A stretch of 64,000 nt of DNA from Bacillus sp. M6-12 (GCF_002860285.1 NZ_PGVF01000005.1:1-64000), one strand, 5' to 3'; counted from the stretch's first letter, positions 55,333 to 64,000 are shown. Notes: generated from the letters alone by a model not told the origin. A program made the numbers and translations.

Positions 55333-56073
55333 TTATTTTTTCGTTCTTGTTATTGGTTTCAATAAGTCATTAAAATTTGAGTATATTTTATTTTGTACCT
55401 CTTCAAAACTCAATCCCCAACTTGCTGACAAATATGCTATGACATTTCTTACATGTTTAGGTAAAATTGTATCACCATTGACTTTTGCAAATGGACCATC
55501 TGTTTCGGTTAGTATCCTATCTTTAGGAATTCTATTAATGATTTTAATACCATGCATATTAGCTGTCATGGATGGATTTATTGAAAAATAATGTCCCGAC
55601 TTAACTATTTCATCAACGAGATTTAATGGCCCGGTATACCAATGAAAAACACATGGTTGCATGTTATATTTCATTAGCATTTCTAAAACAGCTTGTTCAG
55701 CTTTTCTTGAGTGAATCGTTATAAACTTAGGTTTTGTACTTATTTTCCTAAGTATAGATTCAAATACTTCAATTTGTAAGTTCTGATTATGTTGCCCTTT
55801 TTTTGTAAAATCTAAGCCGATTTCACCAATATAAGAAGTTTTATCCACATTTCTCTCGAATATTTTAAGTTCAGATTCTTGATTTTGTATGTGTAATGGA
55901 TGAAATCCTAAAGCAAGCCGTATGTTTCTATACCTTAAAATATGAGGGAAACCAATTTCAAAATGACTTGGTAAATTCGTAACTGCTATAGTTTTTATTC
56001 CACTCTTTACTGTTTCCTCACATGTTTCATGGGGATTTTTATATAAGTCGACGTGGCAATGGGTATCAACCAT
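55333..56073 (-). CDS. qatD: QatD, TatD-family DNase of the Qat defence system
   Basis: About 246 aa, a TIM-barrel metal-dependent hydrolase with the TatD pattern: VDTHCHVDLY, metal Glu in YIGEIGLDF, His in FITIHSRKAE and CVFHWYTG, and Asp in LTETDGPFAKV. An upstream ATG at 56106 is possible, but the ATG at 56073 has AGAAAGAG and overlaps the end of qatC by only eight bases. In Qat it is expected to act as the nuclease effector. It is the last gene of the operon. Confidence 0.9.
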   Translation of the reverse strand: MVDTHCHVDLYKNPHETCEETVKSGIKTIAVTNLPSHFEIGFPHILRYRNIRLALGFHPLHIQNQESELKIFERNVDKTSYIGEIGLDFTKKGQHNQNLQIEVFESILRKISTKPKFITIHSRKAEQAVLEMLMKYNMQPCVFHWYTGPLNLVDEIVKSGHYFSINPSMTANMHGIKIINRIPKDRILTETDGPFAKVNGDTILPKHVRNVIAYLSASWGLSFEEVQNKIYSNFNDLLKPITRTKK

Positions 56074-57418
56074 TAAACTCTTTCTGGAATAATCCTGATT
56101 TTTCATTGATTTTTTGATTTCCTTTATCTTTTAATAAAGTTTTTAATTCTTCCATAGCTCTATAAATCATTTCTGAATAAATAAACAGTTCATCGAGTGC
56201 TATTCTCCCATTTGATATTAATATCTTAGAGATGTCTTCCGATGTATATTTTTTTCTAAGAAAAGATAAAAATGCTCGCAGATCCTGTTCTGATTCACCA
56301 TTAGAGTCAATGTCAACGCTTTCTGAACAGATATCAACACCATATACTTCATCATCTGCATTTATAGTATGTAGAGCCGCTCTTCTATAAATGCAAGGTA
56401 CACACCTTCCACATCCTTTGGCATGACGATTTTGCCATGTTGCAGTATGTCCACGTTTACCACAAGATACACTTAAAGGGATACACTCCTTTAGTAAACT
56501 TTGATTTAAACAATTCGCCACAGCTTCACCTTTAGTACTGTAAATCAATGGATTCGTAAGTATATTTTCTATATTCAGTTTAATCAAAATTTCTTGAATG
56601 CTGGATAAAAAGAAAGGATGCGCTGTCCTAGTACTACAAGAGCCTCTTCTAGAAGGCGTTAGAGGTACATTAAGTGCAATTACTCCGTTTTCAGGTATCA
56701 TTAATGAACCGGTTGCATCAATACTATTACTTACGAAGAGTCCTAGAGCAATAAATAATAGGGATCTACTTCTTAGGGAAGTTTCCTCGCCTCCGTGAAA
56801 TTGTCCCACTCTAACTTGTACTAATTCTATCCTACCTTCGTATTCAGACTTCAATAAATCAAATAATAAGTCTTGATCTGTTTTGGGTTGAGTTATATGC
56901 CTGTCATAATGACCTACTAGAGCAAGACCTTTTCCTTGGTTTTCTTCTAACCAATTTATTCCACCAATTAGTGAATCCAACCCACCAGAAAATAAGCTTG
57001 TCTGTTTTGGAAAGGAATCGTCTAGTTCAATACTATCGTCATCAATAAAAACATTTTCGTTTAGTTCAATAAAATCAAATCTCCAATTATCACCTGTCAA
57101 AAAAGATACTGCATTTCCGATTTCTTCTTTAACTGAATTATATAATTCAAAATTCAGTAAAGGTATTTCAACACTTAGGTCTCTAGTCCAATTATCTCTG
57201 AATCTTTTTCTACTCACAGATTTATCAATTGAATAAACGATGGTGGAGAAAAAAAGAAAGTCTTTAATAGTAGAAGATACAGTTCTGTTAAATTTCACTA
57301 ATTTAGTGAAATCAATGTCTAATTCTACGTGATTTCTTAACTCATCACTAATAATTTTGACATCCTTTATGCCATTCCTTTGAATCTCTCTTGAGGTTAT
57401 TTGAATTTTATATTTCAT
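56066..57418 (-). CDS. qatC: QatC, QueC-like protein of the Qat defence system
   Basis: The 450-aa protein has an extended N-terminus (about 140 residues) ahead of a QueC-like ATP pyrophosphatase domain. The PP-loop SGGLDS is at about 144-149, and a zinc-type cysteine cluster (VSCGKRGH through KGCGRCVPC) lies near 315-345. Known QueC makes 7-cyano-7-deazaguanine; no queuosine pathway genes are adjacent, which fits a defence role. The start is two bases after qatB. The reaction catalysed in Qat is not established. Confidence 0.9.
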   Translation of the reverse strand: MKYKIQITSREIQRNGIKDVKIISDELRNHVELDIDFTKLVKFNRTVSSTIKDFLFFSTIVYSIDKSVSRKRFRDNWTRDLSVEIPLLNFELYNSVKEEIGNAVSFLTGDNWRFDFIELNENVFIDDDSIELDDSFPKQTSLFSGGLDSLIGGINWLEENQGKGLALVGHYDRHITQPKTDQDLLFDLLKSEYEGRIELVQVRVGQFHGGEETSLRSRSLLFIALGLFVSNSIDATGSLMIPENGVIALNVPLTPSRRGSCSTRTAHPFFLSSIQEILIKLNIENILTNPLIYSTKGEAVANCLNQSLLKECIPLSVSCGKRGHTATWQNRHAKGCGRCVPCIYRRAALHTINADDEVYGVDICSESVDIDSNGESEQDLRAFLSFLRKKYTSEDISKILISNGRIALDELFIYSEMIYRAMEELKTLLKDKGNQKINEKSGLFQKEFNG

Positions 57419-57420
57419 TA

Positions 57421-58149
57421 TTATCCCCCATAAATTGCTAATGTCCTATGTAAAATGTCACTACAAATTTCATTAAGGTTTGCTGATCCCCAATCAGTTA
57501 AAGTTAGAGATTCTTCAGAATTCTTTAATTGTACTTCTGACGTAATATACTCAAAGATACCTGAAAGGAAAGACTCTGCTTTTATATCTCCAACCCTTGT
57601 TACCAGCCTTTCATAAAAAACACGGCAAAATTGTTCATATAAATAGTAACTGAAAAACTTCATGAGAATACCCTCAATTTCAAACTCATCTATTTTTTGT
57701 TCCAGCATACTGTTCAATTCTTCCACATTTGCTGCATCATCAAATAATTCCTCCATCAACCTAGAAAGAGCATTCCTTGAATCAGCATCATCTAAAGATG
57801 TTGCTGATTCGCTAAGAAAATCAGTTAGAGTAAGTGTGAATTCTAATACGTCCATTCCTTTATATGAATTTATGTGTAATCGATGTACAGCTTCTTCAAA
57901 ACCGTATTGCTTTACATCGGAAAGGAATCTAGACAATTTACTGGCAGTTCTTTGAGCGGAATTACTGCTTACAATACCTTTTCCTTGACTAATATTTCTA
58001 CTTCCACCATTAGAATTAATATATTTTCTAATTATTTCTCTTGATTGTTCTGAAGTGGGTTTACCATCACGAGCTAATCTTGTAATATCACTTTTTAAAT
58101 CACCCCACTGGGGAGTTGTTGGGGCATCATATCCAGTCGAAGTACCCAT
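57421..58149 (-). CDS. qatB: QatB of the Qat defence system
   Basis: The 242-aa protein opens MGTSTGYDAPTTPQWGDLK, the recognised QatB N-terminus (GTS, Pro-rich, W), and is otherwise helical and acidic with no catalytic motif. The family's biochemical role is unknown. Its position between the qatA and qatC homologues, spaced by one and two bases, makes the assignment firm. It is likely a scaffold or adaptor between the ATPase and the QueC-like protein. Confidence 0.88.
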   Translation of the reverse strand: MGTSTGYDAPTTPQWGDLKSDITRLARDGKPTSEQSREIIRKYINSNGGSRNISQGKGIVSSNSAQRTASKLSRFLSDVKQYGFEEAVHRLHINSYKGMDVLEFTLTLTDFLSESATSLDDADSRNALSRLMEELFDDAANVEELNSMLEQKIDEFEIEGILMKFFSYYLYEQFCRVFYERLVTRVGDIKAESFLSGIFEYITSEVQLKNSEESLTLTDWGSANLNEICSDILHRTLAIYGG

Positions 58150-58150
58150 T

Positions 58151-60100
58151 TTATTTTTTCCTCTTTTCAGACGCTATTATAGCTTTACCTATACGAGTAT
58201 CCGGCTTGTCTTTTAGAATGGTAATCAGCGATTCCAGTTCGGATTTTAATGCTGGTTTTGTATTCATCAATGTTAAGATTGCAATACCTTCACTTGCTGG
58301 AGCTAATTCGTGATTGCATTCTTTAATTACTCTACAATAAGTTGAGACACTACCCTCGATGTCATTTTCAACTAGTAATCTTATACCCTTGTATAATGCT
58401 GATTGATCAGGATTACGGACTGCATTTGTTGCTATTATATCCAATAACGAGGCTCGTTCTTGCTCAGAAAATTCCTTTACTGCCTCTATAGCTTGATTTT
58501 GCTTAGCAGATATATCTGATATAAGATCCTTGAGTGCTATCCTTACAATTGGAGAAACCATGGATAGACCACTGAATGTCGAAGCTAATTTATCACGTGC
58601 CACCCAGAAATAATCCCGTAAATCAATATCGGAAAGATAGGGTTCCATTGATATCCATTTTCTCATAAATGAAGTCGACCAATTTGGATCTACTTTTTCT
58701 ACTTCTTCTGATTTACTGTTAGTTTGACTTAAAGCTGCTTCTAATACTTTTATTTGTTCAGGCAACCCTTCCTGTGTTGCTTGCCACTCAAATAATTGCC
58801 TAAACTCTCTTGGATGTGAGTACTCTAATACCATTAACTTTACCAATATATCGTCTTTTATTTCTTCTAAAGATGCGACCTCTGCTAGTTGTTTTCTAAG
58901 TGTATAAGCATTTAAGAATCTCTTAATTTGTCTCGGATTACCATTTAAACCTTCAGTTATTAATTGAGAAATCGAAGAACAGAAACCAAGACTATTAGAT
59001 AGAGTTTCTGGTACTGTTGAACCATGCTTTGTGAAAACTTCATTTACGGAAGAATAACCAAATGTAGCATATCTATTCTTCTGTCTCTGTTCATTGCAAT
59101 GAGTATATACAGAATTAAACATTTCTGCTTCCGTGATGTCTCTGTTACAGAATAATAACGTCATGTAGGATTCCACTTCAGCTGGTGACAAACGAGGAAC
59201 ATAGTATGGAACCTGTATTAATTTCTCTAAATAATCATTAATTAATGTGTCAGAAGATAGACTATTATTTTCTTTTTTGTCAAATTCAACAGAATTATAT
59301 CGAACTTGTATAGCGTGTCGTACTATCCGCGGATCTGCCCCAATGACAAATGATGTATTGGGAACATTTAAAAATAGTTTAATAGCTTCTAGATTATCAA
59401 TAATTCTTTCAGGAGAACATCTATCTAAGTCGTCAATTAATACCACTAAAGAATCAATATTACACTCTTCTAATAGCTCAGAAAATCGTTCTCTAAAAGT
59501 CCGAACATCCATATGAATAGAGTCAGGTTGCCTCTCATTTATAAATTCATTTAGAGGTAATTCAGACTCTTTTTTTTCTTCTGATCCACCTCTTGCATCT
59601 TCATTTTGACCGGGAAATAATGATTTAGCTTTTGTAACTGCTGTCGGTATTAAGCTAGCACCACCAGTTAAGTAAGCAGCCAATGCAGGTAGTCCAACTT
59701 CTTTGACACTAAATTTTGCAATTCTCATCCAATTAACTGATTGTATTAGATCACTTACTTTTTCACGCATTTTTGCGGTCAGCTTTTTTTTCTCAGCAAT
59801 TTGATTTAATACAGAAGTCAAAATTGCTGCCTTAGCATCGTCATAACCCTCAAATAACCATCCATTGAAATAGATACATAATATTTTTTCATATTTTTCT
59901 TTTTCTGATTTTTCAGTGTAACTATTAGGGTCTAAATCATGTTCAAGCATTTTCATAATGCTAGTCTTTCCACTACCCCAATCTCCAAACAAACCTATCG
60001 TAGTAGGTAGAAGATTTGGATTCGTCACAACAGATTTAATTAAATCAGAGTGAACCTTAAAGCCTAGGAAGTCCACTGCAGTTTCATTATCTGCCCACAT
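58151..60100 (-). CDS. qatA: QatA, KAP-family P-loop NTPase of the Qat defence system
   Basis: The 649-aa ATPase has a KAP domain with Walker A GLFGDWGSGKTSI (about 37-49) and Walker B LVVLIDDLDRCSPERI (about 220-235). A hydrophobic segment (GLPALAAYLTGGASLIP, about 135-152) in the usual KAP insert could be membrane-associated. The C-terminal half is helical. It is the first gene of the operon; the ATG follows GAGGTGTCGG. It is thought to be the sensor/motor component in Qat systems. No defect is visible. Confidence 0.92.
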   Translation of the reverse strand: MWADNETAVDFLGFKVHSDLIKSVVTNPNLLPTTIGLFGDWGSGKTSIMKMLEHDLDPNSYTEKSEKEKYEKILCIYFNGWLFEGYDDAKAAILTSVLNQIAEKKKLTAKMREKVSDLIQSVNWMRIAKFSVKEVGLPALAAYLTGGASLIPTAVTKAKSLFPGQNEDARGGSEEKKESELPLNEFINERQPDSIHMDVRTFRERFSELLEECNIDSLVVLIDDLDRCSPERIIDNLEAIKLFLNVPNTSFVIGADPRIVRHAIQVRYNSVEFDKKENNSLSSDTLINDYLEKLIQVPYYVPRLSPAEVESYMTLLFCNRDITEAEMFNSVYTHCNEQRQKNRYATFGYSSVNEVFTKHGSTVPETLSNSLGFCSSISQLITEGLNGNPRQIKRFLNAYTLRKQLAEVASLEEIKDDILVKLMVLEYSHPREFRQLFEWQATQEGLPEQIKVLEAALSQTNSKSEEVEKVDPNWSTSFMRKWISMEPYLSDIDLRDYFWVARDKLASTFSGLSMVSPIVRIALKDLISDISAKQNQAIEAVKEFSEQERASLLDIIATNAVRNPDQSALYKGIRLLVENDIEGSVSTYCRVIKECNHELAPASEGIAILTLMNTKPALKSELESLITILKDKPDTRIGKAIIASEKRKK

Positions 60101-60310
60101 TTTCCGACACCTCGTTTGTTATATTTATCCATTTAATCTTATCAAAAATTGACCAATAAAGGTTGAAATTCTAAATTTTTGTCACTTTTTCTCAAAATTA
60201 ATACTTATTTGCCTTAAACCAATGTACTTTAATACTTCGTAATCTTAGCCCTTTTGTTTAACACCAGAAGAAAAGTCATATAACTTTATGTACAATACAG
60301 TATTTATTAA

Positions 60311-60343
60311 AAAAGAGTGCGATAATGGTAATTTACGCACTCT
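60311..60343 (-). terminator. Terminator upstream of the Qat operon, twin of the one downstream
   Basis: AGAGTGCG and CGCACTCT form the stem. The first 18 bases (AAAAGAGTGCGATAATGG) are identical to those of the hairpin at 55247. On the minus strand it ends in TTTTTTAAT and closes transcription from the genes to the right. The rest of 60101-60490 must hold the Qat promoter; none stands out. Confidence 0.7.
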
Positions 60344-60497
60344 AAGAAGCTCTCCTAAAAAAAATCTTATGTAGTTTTATTCAAGTTTCTTTGGGAAGTG
60401 AATACTGTTTGTATTTTTCTACTCCCCAAATTCTTAACCGCCTTGTACCCTTCAAGTAAAAAGAAACTTATCATTATAGACGGGGAATCTCTTTCAA

Positions 60498-61082
60498 TTA
60501 AGTAGAGTAAATATCTTTGTTATTTTCCAATTCTGTAAGCATCATATTGTAAACATCTTGTATTTCTAATTGCTGATAGTTTGTTAAATTCCCTCTATAA
60601 ATCCAATCCTTTGCCAATTCTACGGCCAGTGGATAATCTTCTGAATAGATAAATCAGCTAATTCCTCAATAGGACCTGTTATTTTGATTGGTTTTCGACT
60701 AAGGTAAGGAGTTATGTTAATTAAATTTGTACTCCCTCCATATTTGTCTTTAGCAGCATATTTTAAATTTCTAATCCCACTCATATAAAAAACACTAAAG
60801 CATAAAGGACATGGCTCTAGAGTCGAATATAAAATATACTGACTTACATGATTATATATACGTTATCCAACTTTAATAATGCATTTACCTCCGCATGTGC
60901 AAGTTCATTATGTGAAAGTATGCAATCAGATAGTTCTTTGAAAGTAGCACTTACCCGTAGTTAATATTTTTACCTTCCTCATTAGTAATAATTGCTCCAA
61001 CCGGACGAGAACCTTCCTTAAAGGACTCCCACGCCACCTTAAAACATTCTTGCCATATATAAGGTATATTTGACCAAATCAC
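60498..61082 (-). pseudogene. Broken nucleoside/cytidine-type deaminase
   Basis: A GTG at 61082 after AAAGGAGAGG starts WSNIPYIWQECFKVAWESFK. The zinc motifs are still readable: NELAHAEVNALLKLD (HAE) and STLEPCPLCFSVFYMSG (PCxxC), followed by RNLKYAAKDKYGG and KPIKITGPIEELADL. The frame is lost at least three times, with a stop after KNINYG, so it is inactive. An intact gene would encode about 195 residues of the CMP/dCMP-type deaminase superfamily. It may be a former defence gene or simple cargo. Confidence 0.7.
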
Positions 61083-61327
61083 TAATCCTCTCCTTTAACT
61101 TTATTACACACTCACTTGGAAACCCAATATTATCAATATATTAATATAATTCATTGTCATGTTATTAATATAGAAAGTTTTCAATCTTTAGTGATGCAAT
61201 TAATAATACATTAATCTCGTTTATTAAATTACTTAACAAAGAGCAATAACAAGCATCCTAGAAATTTAGATATCACAACAATTCTAAGGTTCTTTGTTTT
61301 TTTGCTACTTTATCTATATATCTCTAA

Positions 61328-61729
61328 CTAGTGGTTTTTATCAATTAACATTTTCTCTAAAGTCACATATTGTTCTTCATTTATAGGAAAGAAACTTAAA
61401 TCTTTATGGGGGTGAAATATCGGAACTACTCTTTGAACTTCTTTTAATGTTATACCCAGACCATCTTTTTGAACTTCATAATCCATATATATCGGAAGCT
61501 TTAATGGATATCCTGAGCTTGAAGGATAAATCTGACCGTCCTTCCAAGAACCTTTAACAGTATTAACTCCCATAATTAATTGCTGCTCTGTTAAGTACAC
61601 TAGCATTTTTGCCCCAACTGGAAAGTTAACATTTTTATATTTTGCAGCAAACCCCATTCTTTGCCCCCTATGCTCATCAATGACCCAATCTGGATAAACA
61701 AGCTTTATTACATAGTCGAGTTTCGCCAT
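61328..61729 (-). CDS. EVE/PUA-like domain protein
   Basis: The 133-aa soluble protein looks like a single EVE- or PUA-like beta-barrel: GAKMLVYLTEQQLIMGVNTVKGSW near residue 38, then YPLKLPIYMDYEV and KEVQRVVPIF. EVE domains bind modified bases in DNA or RNA and are common in defence and modification systems. The assignment rests on pattern only. The start follows AGGAGTGAT. It is the only intact small gene between the Qat operon and the kinase. Confidence 0.5.
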   Translation of the reverse strand: MAKLDYVIKLVYPDWVIDEHRGQRMGFAAKYKNVNFPVGAKMLVYLTEQQLIMGVNTVKGSWKDGQIYPSSSGYPLKLPIYMDYEVQKDGLGITLKEVQRVVPIFHPHKDLSFFPINEEQYVTLEKMLIDKNH

Positions 61730-62075
61730 AATATCACTCCTAATTTTTTCTTGAGAAAATTAAGTATAATTTTACCTTATAAAATTTGTATAGTAAGATT
61801 ATCCTATCAATAAAAAACAAAATTCCTACAATGGTACGGCTACTGTGGAACATAACTGATACACGATACCAAAGGGAACACTAATTCTGATCCTTTTTTA
61901 ATCCATTATATACGTTCTATATATTTTAATAATTATTTTAACGATACCGGAACGACTTTTTTGTTTTATTCAATCTAAGTGCACCCTAGTTGAACAATCA
62001 TAACCGCGATAAAAATAGGGTATTAATTTGTTCAAACAGACTTGTTCAAATTTATAGTCTAGCAATCCTAAAGAA
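61730..62075. other. Intergenic stretch without recognised genes
   Basis: About 350 AT-rich bases between the EVE-like gene and the kinase terminator. The promoter of the EVE-like gene must be near 61750-61800. No repeat or reading frame of note is visible. Confidence 0.5.
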
Positions 62076-62077
62076 AT

Positions 62078-62105
62078 AAAAAAAGACGGTCCTTTTCCCC
62101 GTCCA
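62078..62105 (-). terminator. Terminator after the kinase gene
   Basis: On the minus strand GGACGG and CCGTC enclose a 9-base loop, followed by TTTTTTT, 20 bases past the kinase stop. Confidence 0.65.
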
Positions 62106-62126
62106 AAATTAACATACTAAATCAAA

Positions 62127-63575
62127 TTATAAATAAAAATCATATTTTTTTAGTTTGTTTTTCACTTCTAAATCATCTGGTTTTAGCCGATGAGCATATC
62201 TAAAATAACCTCTGGCTTTTTCATATTCCCTTTTTTGCTCGTAAGCTTGACCTAATTTCTTTACAACCACCCAAACTCCCGGTGTCTCTTGATTTATATC
62301 CTCTAATATTTGAATTGCCTTATCTTCTTGATTACAAAGACCATAGCATATTGCTAAACGGTAGCGATAATCTATAGATTTAGGTTGCCAGTGTACTAAT
62401 TGTTGATAGATTTTCTGAGCTTCTTCGAATTTCTTAATTGAGAATAAGATTCTTGCCTTTAATTCTTTCAACGAAGTTATGAAGATTTCTCTTCTGGTTT
62501 CTTCAACGGCATTTACATTAATACTATCTATTGTTTTTAACGCTTCAAAACGACGATCTGTTTTAAAGTAAACAAATGCTAACTGTAGAAGTAAGTCAGG
62601 ATACACACGATTATTTGCAATTTCAGTTTGAAGAATCTTTTCTGCAAGCTTGAACTTACCTAACTTACAATTAGTGATTGCTAGTTCTAGAGCATCTCTT
62701 TTTTCAACAAGAGTAGATCTTGGAACATGCTTTTCTGTTGTTTCTTGCTGTAGGTGTTTTTCTACAGCTCTTTTAAAATCATATCTTAGCTCAGTGATTG
62801 TCTGATATCGTTCATCTGGATTACGAGCTAAGGATTTTAAGATTACTTGCTCCATGCATTCAGGAATTGATTTATTTAATTCTCTTGGACGTGGAAAAGG
62901 CTTATTATGAATAACATCCAGAAAAGTATCATGCGGTGTTTGCCCTGTAAGGAATTGATAGAGAATAGCTCCTAGTGAATAGATATCTGAATTTAAATAT
63001 CTCTCTTTTGAATTAGCTACCTCTGGTGCTATATACGCATATGTACCTGCGCCATCAATTGTCTTTACAAAGATATCTTCAATTAAACGACTTGTCCCAA
63101 AATCTGTAATCTTCACTTGCTCATCTTTAATTAATATATTATCTGGTTTAATATCTCCATGAGCTATCTTCAAAACGTGCATGAATTCTAAGCCATCTAA
63201 AATCCTCTCGAATATTTCATACACTGTTTGAAAAGTACGAAGAGTGGATATGCCAGTACTTGTTAACTCTTGGGATAAGGGATGACCTTCGAAATATTCC
63301 ATTTCAATAATGAAATACCCGTCAACACGGCCCATATCATATATTTGAATAAGGTTAGGATGAGAGATACCCTTTAGCTTCAACCCCTCTGCTAATACCT
63401 TATCTCCCTTTTCTTGACTTTTCGGTATCTTTAGAGCTACTGTTTGACTGTCATCACGTCGAACAGCCTTCCACACTTGCCCAAAAGTCCCTTCACTTAC
63501 ATACTCTTGTAAAACATACTTGTCCCCTAGTTCCATATCCCTTTTTAAATCTAATATATATCGTTTACGTACCAT
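62127..63575 (-). CDS. Ser/Thr protein kinase with C-terminal TPR repeats
   Basis: The 482-aa cytosolic protein has an N-terminal eukaryotic-like kinase domain (about 17-270): Gly-loop EGTFGQV, ATP-binding Lys49, catalytic HGDIKPDN (Asp141; Gly replaces the usual Arg, so it is non-RD), DFG 158-160 and APE 183-185. No transmembrane helix or PASTA domain is present, unlike housekeeping PrkC. The C-terminal 200 residues form TPR-type helical pairs (ILQTEIANNRVYPDLLLQLA, YEKARGYFRYAHRLKPDDLE). Only one base separates it from the upstream gene, so the two act together. The combination is typical of signalling in defence or stress systems. Confidence 0.85.
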   Translation of the reverse strand: MVRKRYILDLKRDMELGDKYVLQEYVSEGTFGQVWKAVRRDDSQTVALKIPKSQEKGDKVLAEGLKLKGISHPNLIQIYDMGRVDGYFIIEMEYFEGHPLSQELTSTGISTLRTFQTVYEIFERILDGLEFMHVLKIAHGDIKPDNILIKDEQVKITDFGTSRLIEDIFVKTIDGAGTYAYIAPEVANSKERYLNSDIYSLGAILYQFLTGQTPHDTFLDVIHNKPFPRPRELNKSIPECMEQVILKSLARNPDERYQTITELRYDFKRAVEKHLQQETTEKHVPRSTLVEKRDALELAITNCKLGKFKLAEKILQTEIANNRVYPDLLLQLAFVYFKTDRRFEALKTIDSINVNAVEETRREIFITSLKELKARILFSIKKFEEAQKIYQQLVHWQPKSIDYRYRLAICYGLCNQEDKAIQILEDINQETPGVWVVVKKLGQAYEQKREYEKARGYFRYAHRLKPDDLEVKNKLKKYDFYL

Positions 63576-63576
63576 A

Positions 63577-64000
63577 CTACTTCACCTGAATCCATTGATT
63601 GATCGTTAATTTTTCTTTGTTACCTTTAGCAACCGCTTGAAAAACCAAATAATCACTTTCAAATGAATTAATCCCATTAATATAAATGCCATTTGGTAAT
63701 CGGAATCCTTCATCAAAAATAGAAATATATTTTTCAATATCTTTTGGCACTATTCCACTGTGAGACCAATAAACAAATAATATAATGGGAAGATTACCGC
63801 CAAGTTGGTGATAGGCAATCAATAGGTTTTCAATCTTTTCCCTTAATTTATCATTTTTAGCTTTAGAATTTTCAAACCTTTCAAATTCAGAAACTAATAC
63901 TGGCTTCAGGTCTTCTTTGTCATACCAAATTGAATCAGGTCGAACTTCACGAGTTATGATATGACCAAAACTTTCATTGATAGGATAAACAGGATACTCA
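63577..64000 (-). CDS. Partial nuclease-like protein, runs off the right edge
   Basis: This is the C-terminal 140 residues of a larger minus-strand gene; the frame is open to the window end. RPDSIWYDKEDLKPVLVSEFERFE resembles the PD-(D/E)XK arrangement of restriction-like enzymes (Asp, then a strand ending in acidic residues). It continues with a helix and ILFVYWSHSGIVPKDIEKYI. Nuclease activity is inferred from this pattern only. It is transcribed just ahead of the kinase, with one base between them, and probably forms a functional pair with it. Confidence 0.5.
   Translation of the reverse strand, partial: EYPVYPINESFGHIITREVRPDSIWYDKEDLKPVLVSEFERFENSKAKNDKLREKIENLLIAYHQLGGNLPIILFVYWSHSGIVPKDIEKYISIFDEGFRLPNGIYINGINSFESDYLVFQAVAKGNKEKLTINQWIQVK

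Noticed and set aside
56066..57418. QueC-like gene as part of queuosine biosynthesis
   Set aside because: No queD, queE or queF lies nearby, the protein is about twice the normal QueC length, and the qatA/B/D partners are present.

Overview
The window looks like a chromosomal segment of a low-GC, Gram-positive, soil-type Bacillaceae member (Bacillus/Cytobacillus/Mesobacillus-like). The reasons are strong AGGAGG-type ribosome sites, TTG/GTG starts, SigB-like and SigL (sigma-54)-like promoters, an MhqR-type operator, and Bacillus-type families such as YflT-like stress protein, YkuU-like peroxiredoxin, YlmA-like ATPase, MhqD and DUF2157/GDYXXLXY. The genus cannot be fixed from sequence reading alone.

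Region by region. (1) 0.3-6.2 kb: an NCS1 nucleobase permease with a nitrilase-superfamily amidohydrolase, a DUF2157/GDYXXLXY membrane pair, a GC-rich interspersed repeat, a 2-Cys peroxiredoxin and a SigB-type DUF2188 gene. (2) 6.6-17.2 kb: a compact six-gene operon combining an HPt-REC-GGDEF-REC diguanylate cyclase, a HEAT-repeat membrane protein, a BcsA-like family 2 glycosyltransferase, a 1087-aa exported TIM-barrel glycosidase-like protein, a single-domain response regulator and a 966-aa hybrid histidine kinase. It reads as a self-contained c-di-GMP/phosphorelay-controlled exopolysaccharide system. (3) 17.4-26.1 kb: stress protein, MFS pump, AraC and LysR regulators, pirin, methionine aminopeptidase, an unusual SDR and a decayed SRPBCC gene.

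(4) 26.4-31.4 kb: a decayed accessory region. It holds 107-bp tandem repeats beside a serine recombinase, IS3, group II intron and IS110 fragments, a truncated defence-type reverse transcriptase, and a large nuclease-like gene broken by two stops and two frameshifts. (5) 31.9-39.2 kb: a sigma-54 activator next to a -24/-12 promoter that drives a class III aminotransferase, an ornithine cyclodeaminase-like enzyme, a complete amino-acid ABC transporter and a true nitrilase, probably a nitrogen-scavenging pathway for an amino- or nitrile-compound. (6) 39.3-42.2 kb: mobile-element debris, a 3' fragment of a selenocysteine tRNA that looks like an attachment site, and two broken M28 peptidase genes. 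(7) 42.2-51.2 kb: ordinary metabolic and regulatory genes, including mhqD with its operator, an acyl-CoA dehydrogenase, a cell-wall lysozyme, an ABC ATPase and a methyltransferase pseudogene.

(8) 51.7-64 kb: a defence/integration island. Two convergent tyrosine recombinases precede a complete, apparently intact qatABCD anti-phage operon on the minus strand, bracketed by near-identical terminator hairpins. Beyond it lie a broken nucleoside deaminase, an EVE/PUA-like protein, and a Ser/Thr kinase-TPR protein immediately downstream of a partial nuclease-like gene that runs off the right edge. The last group is the best candidate here for an undescribed defence module.
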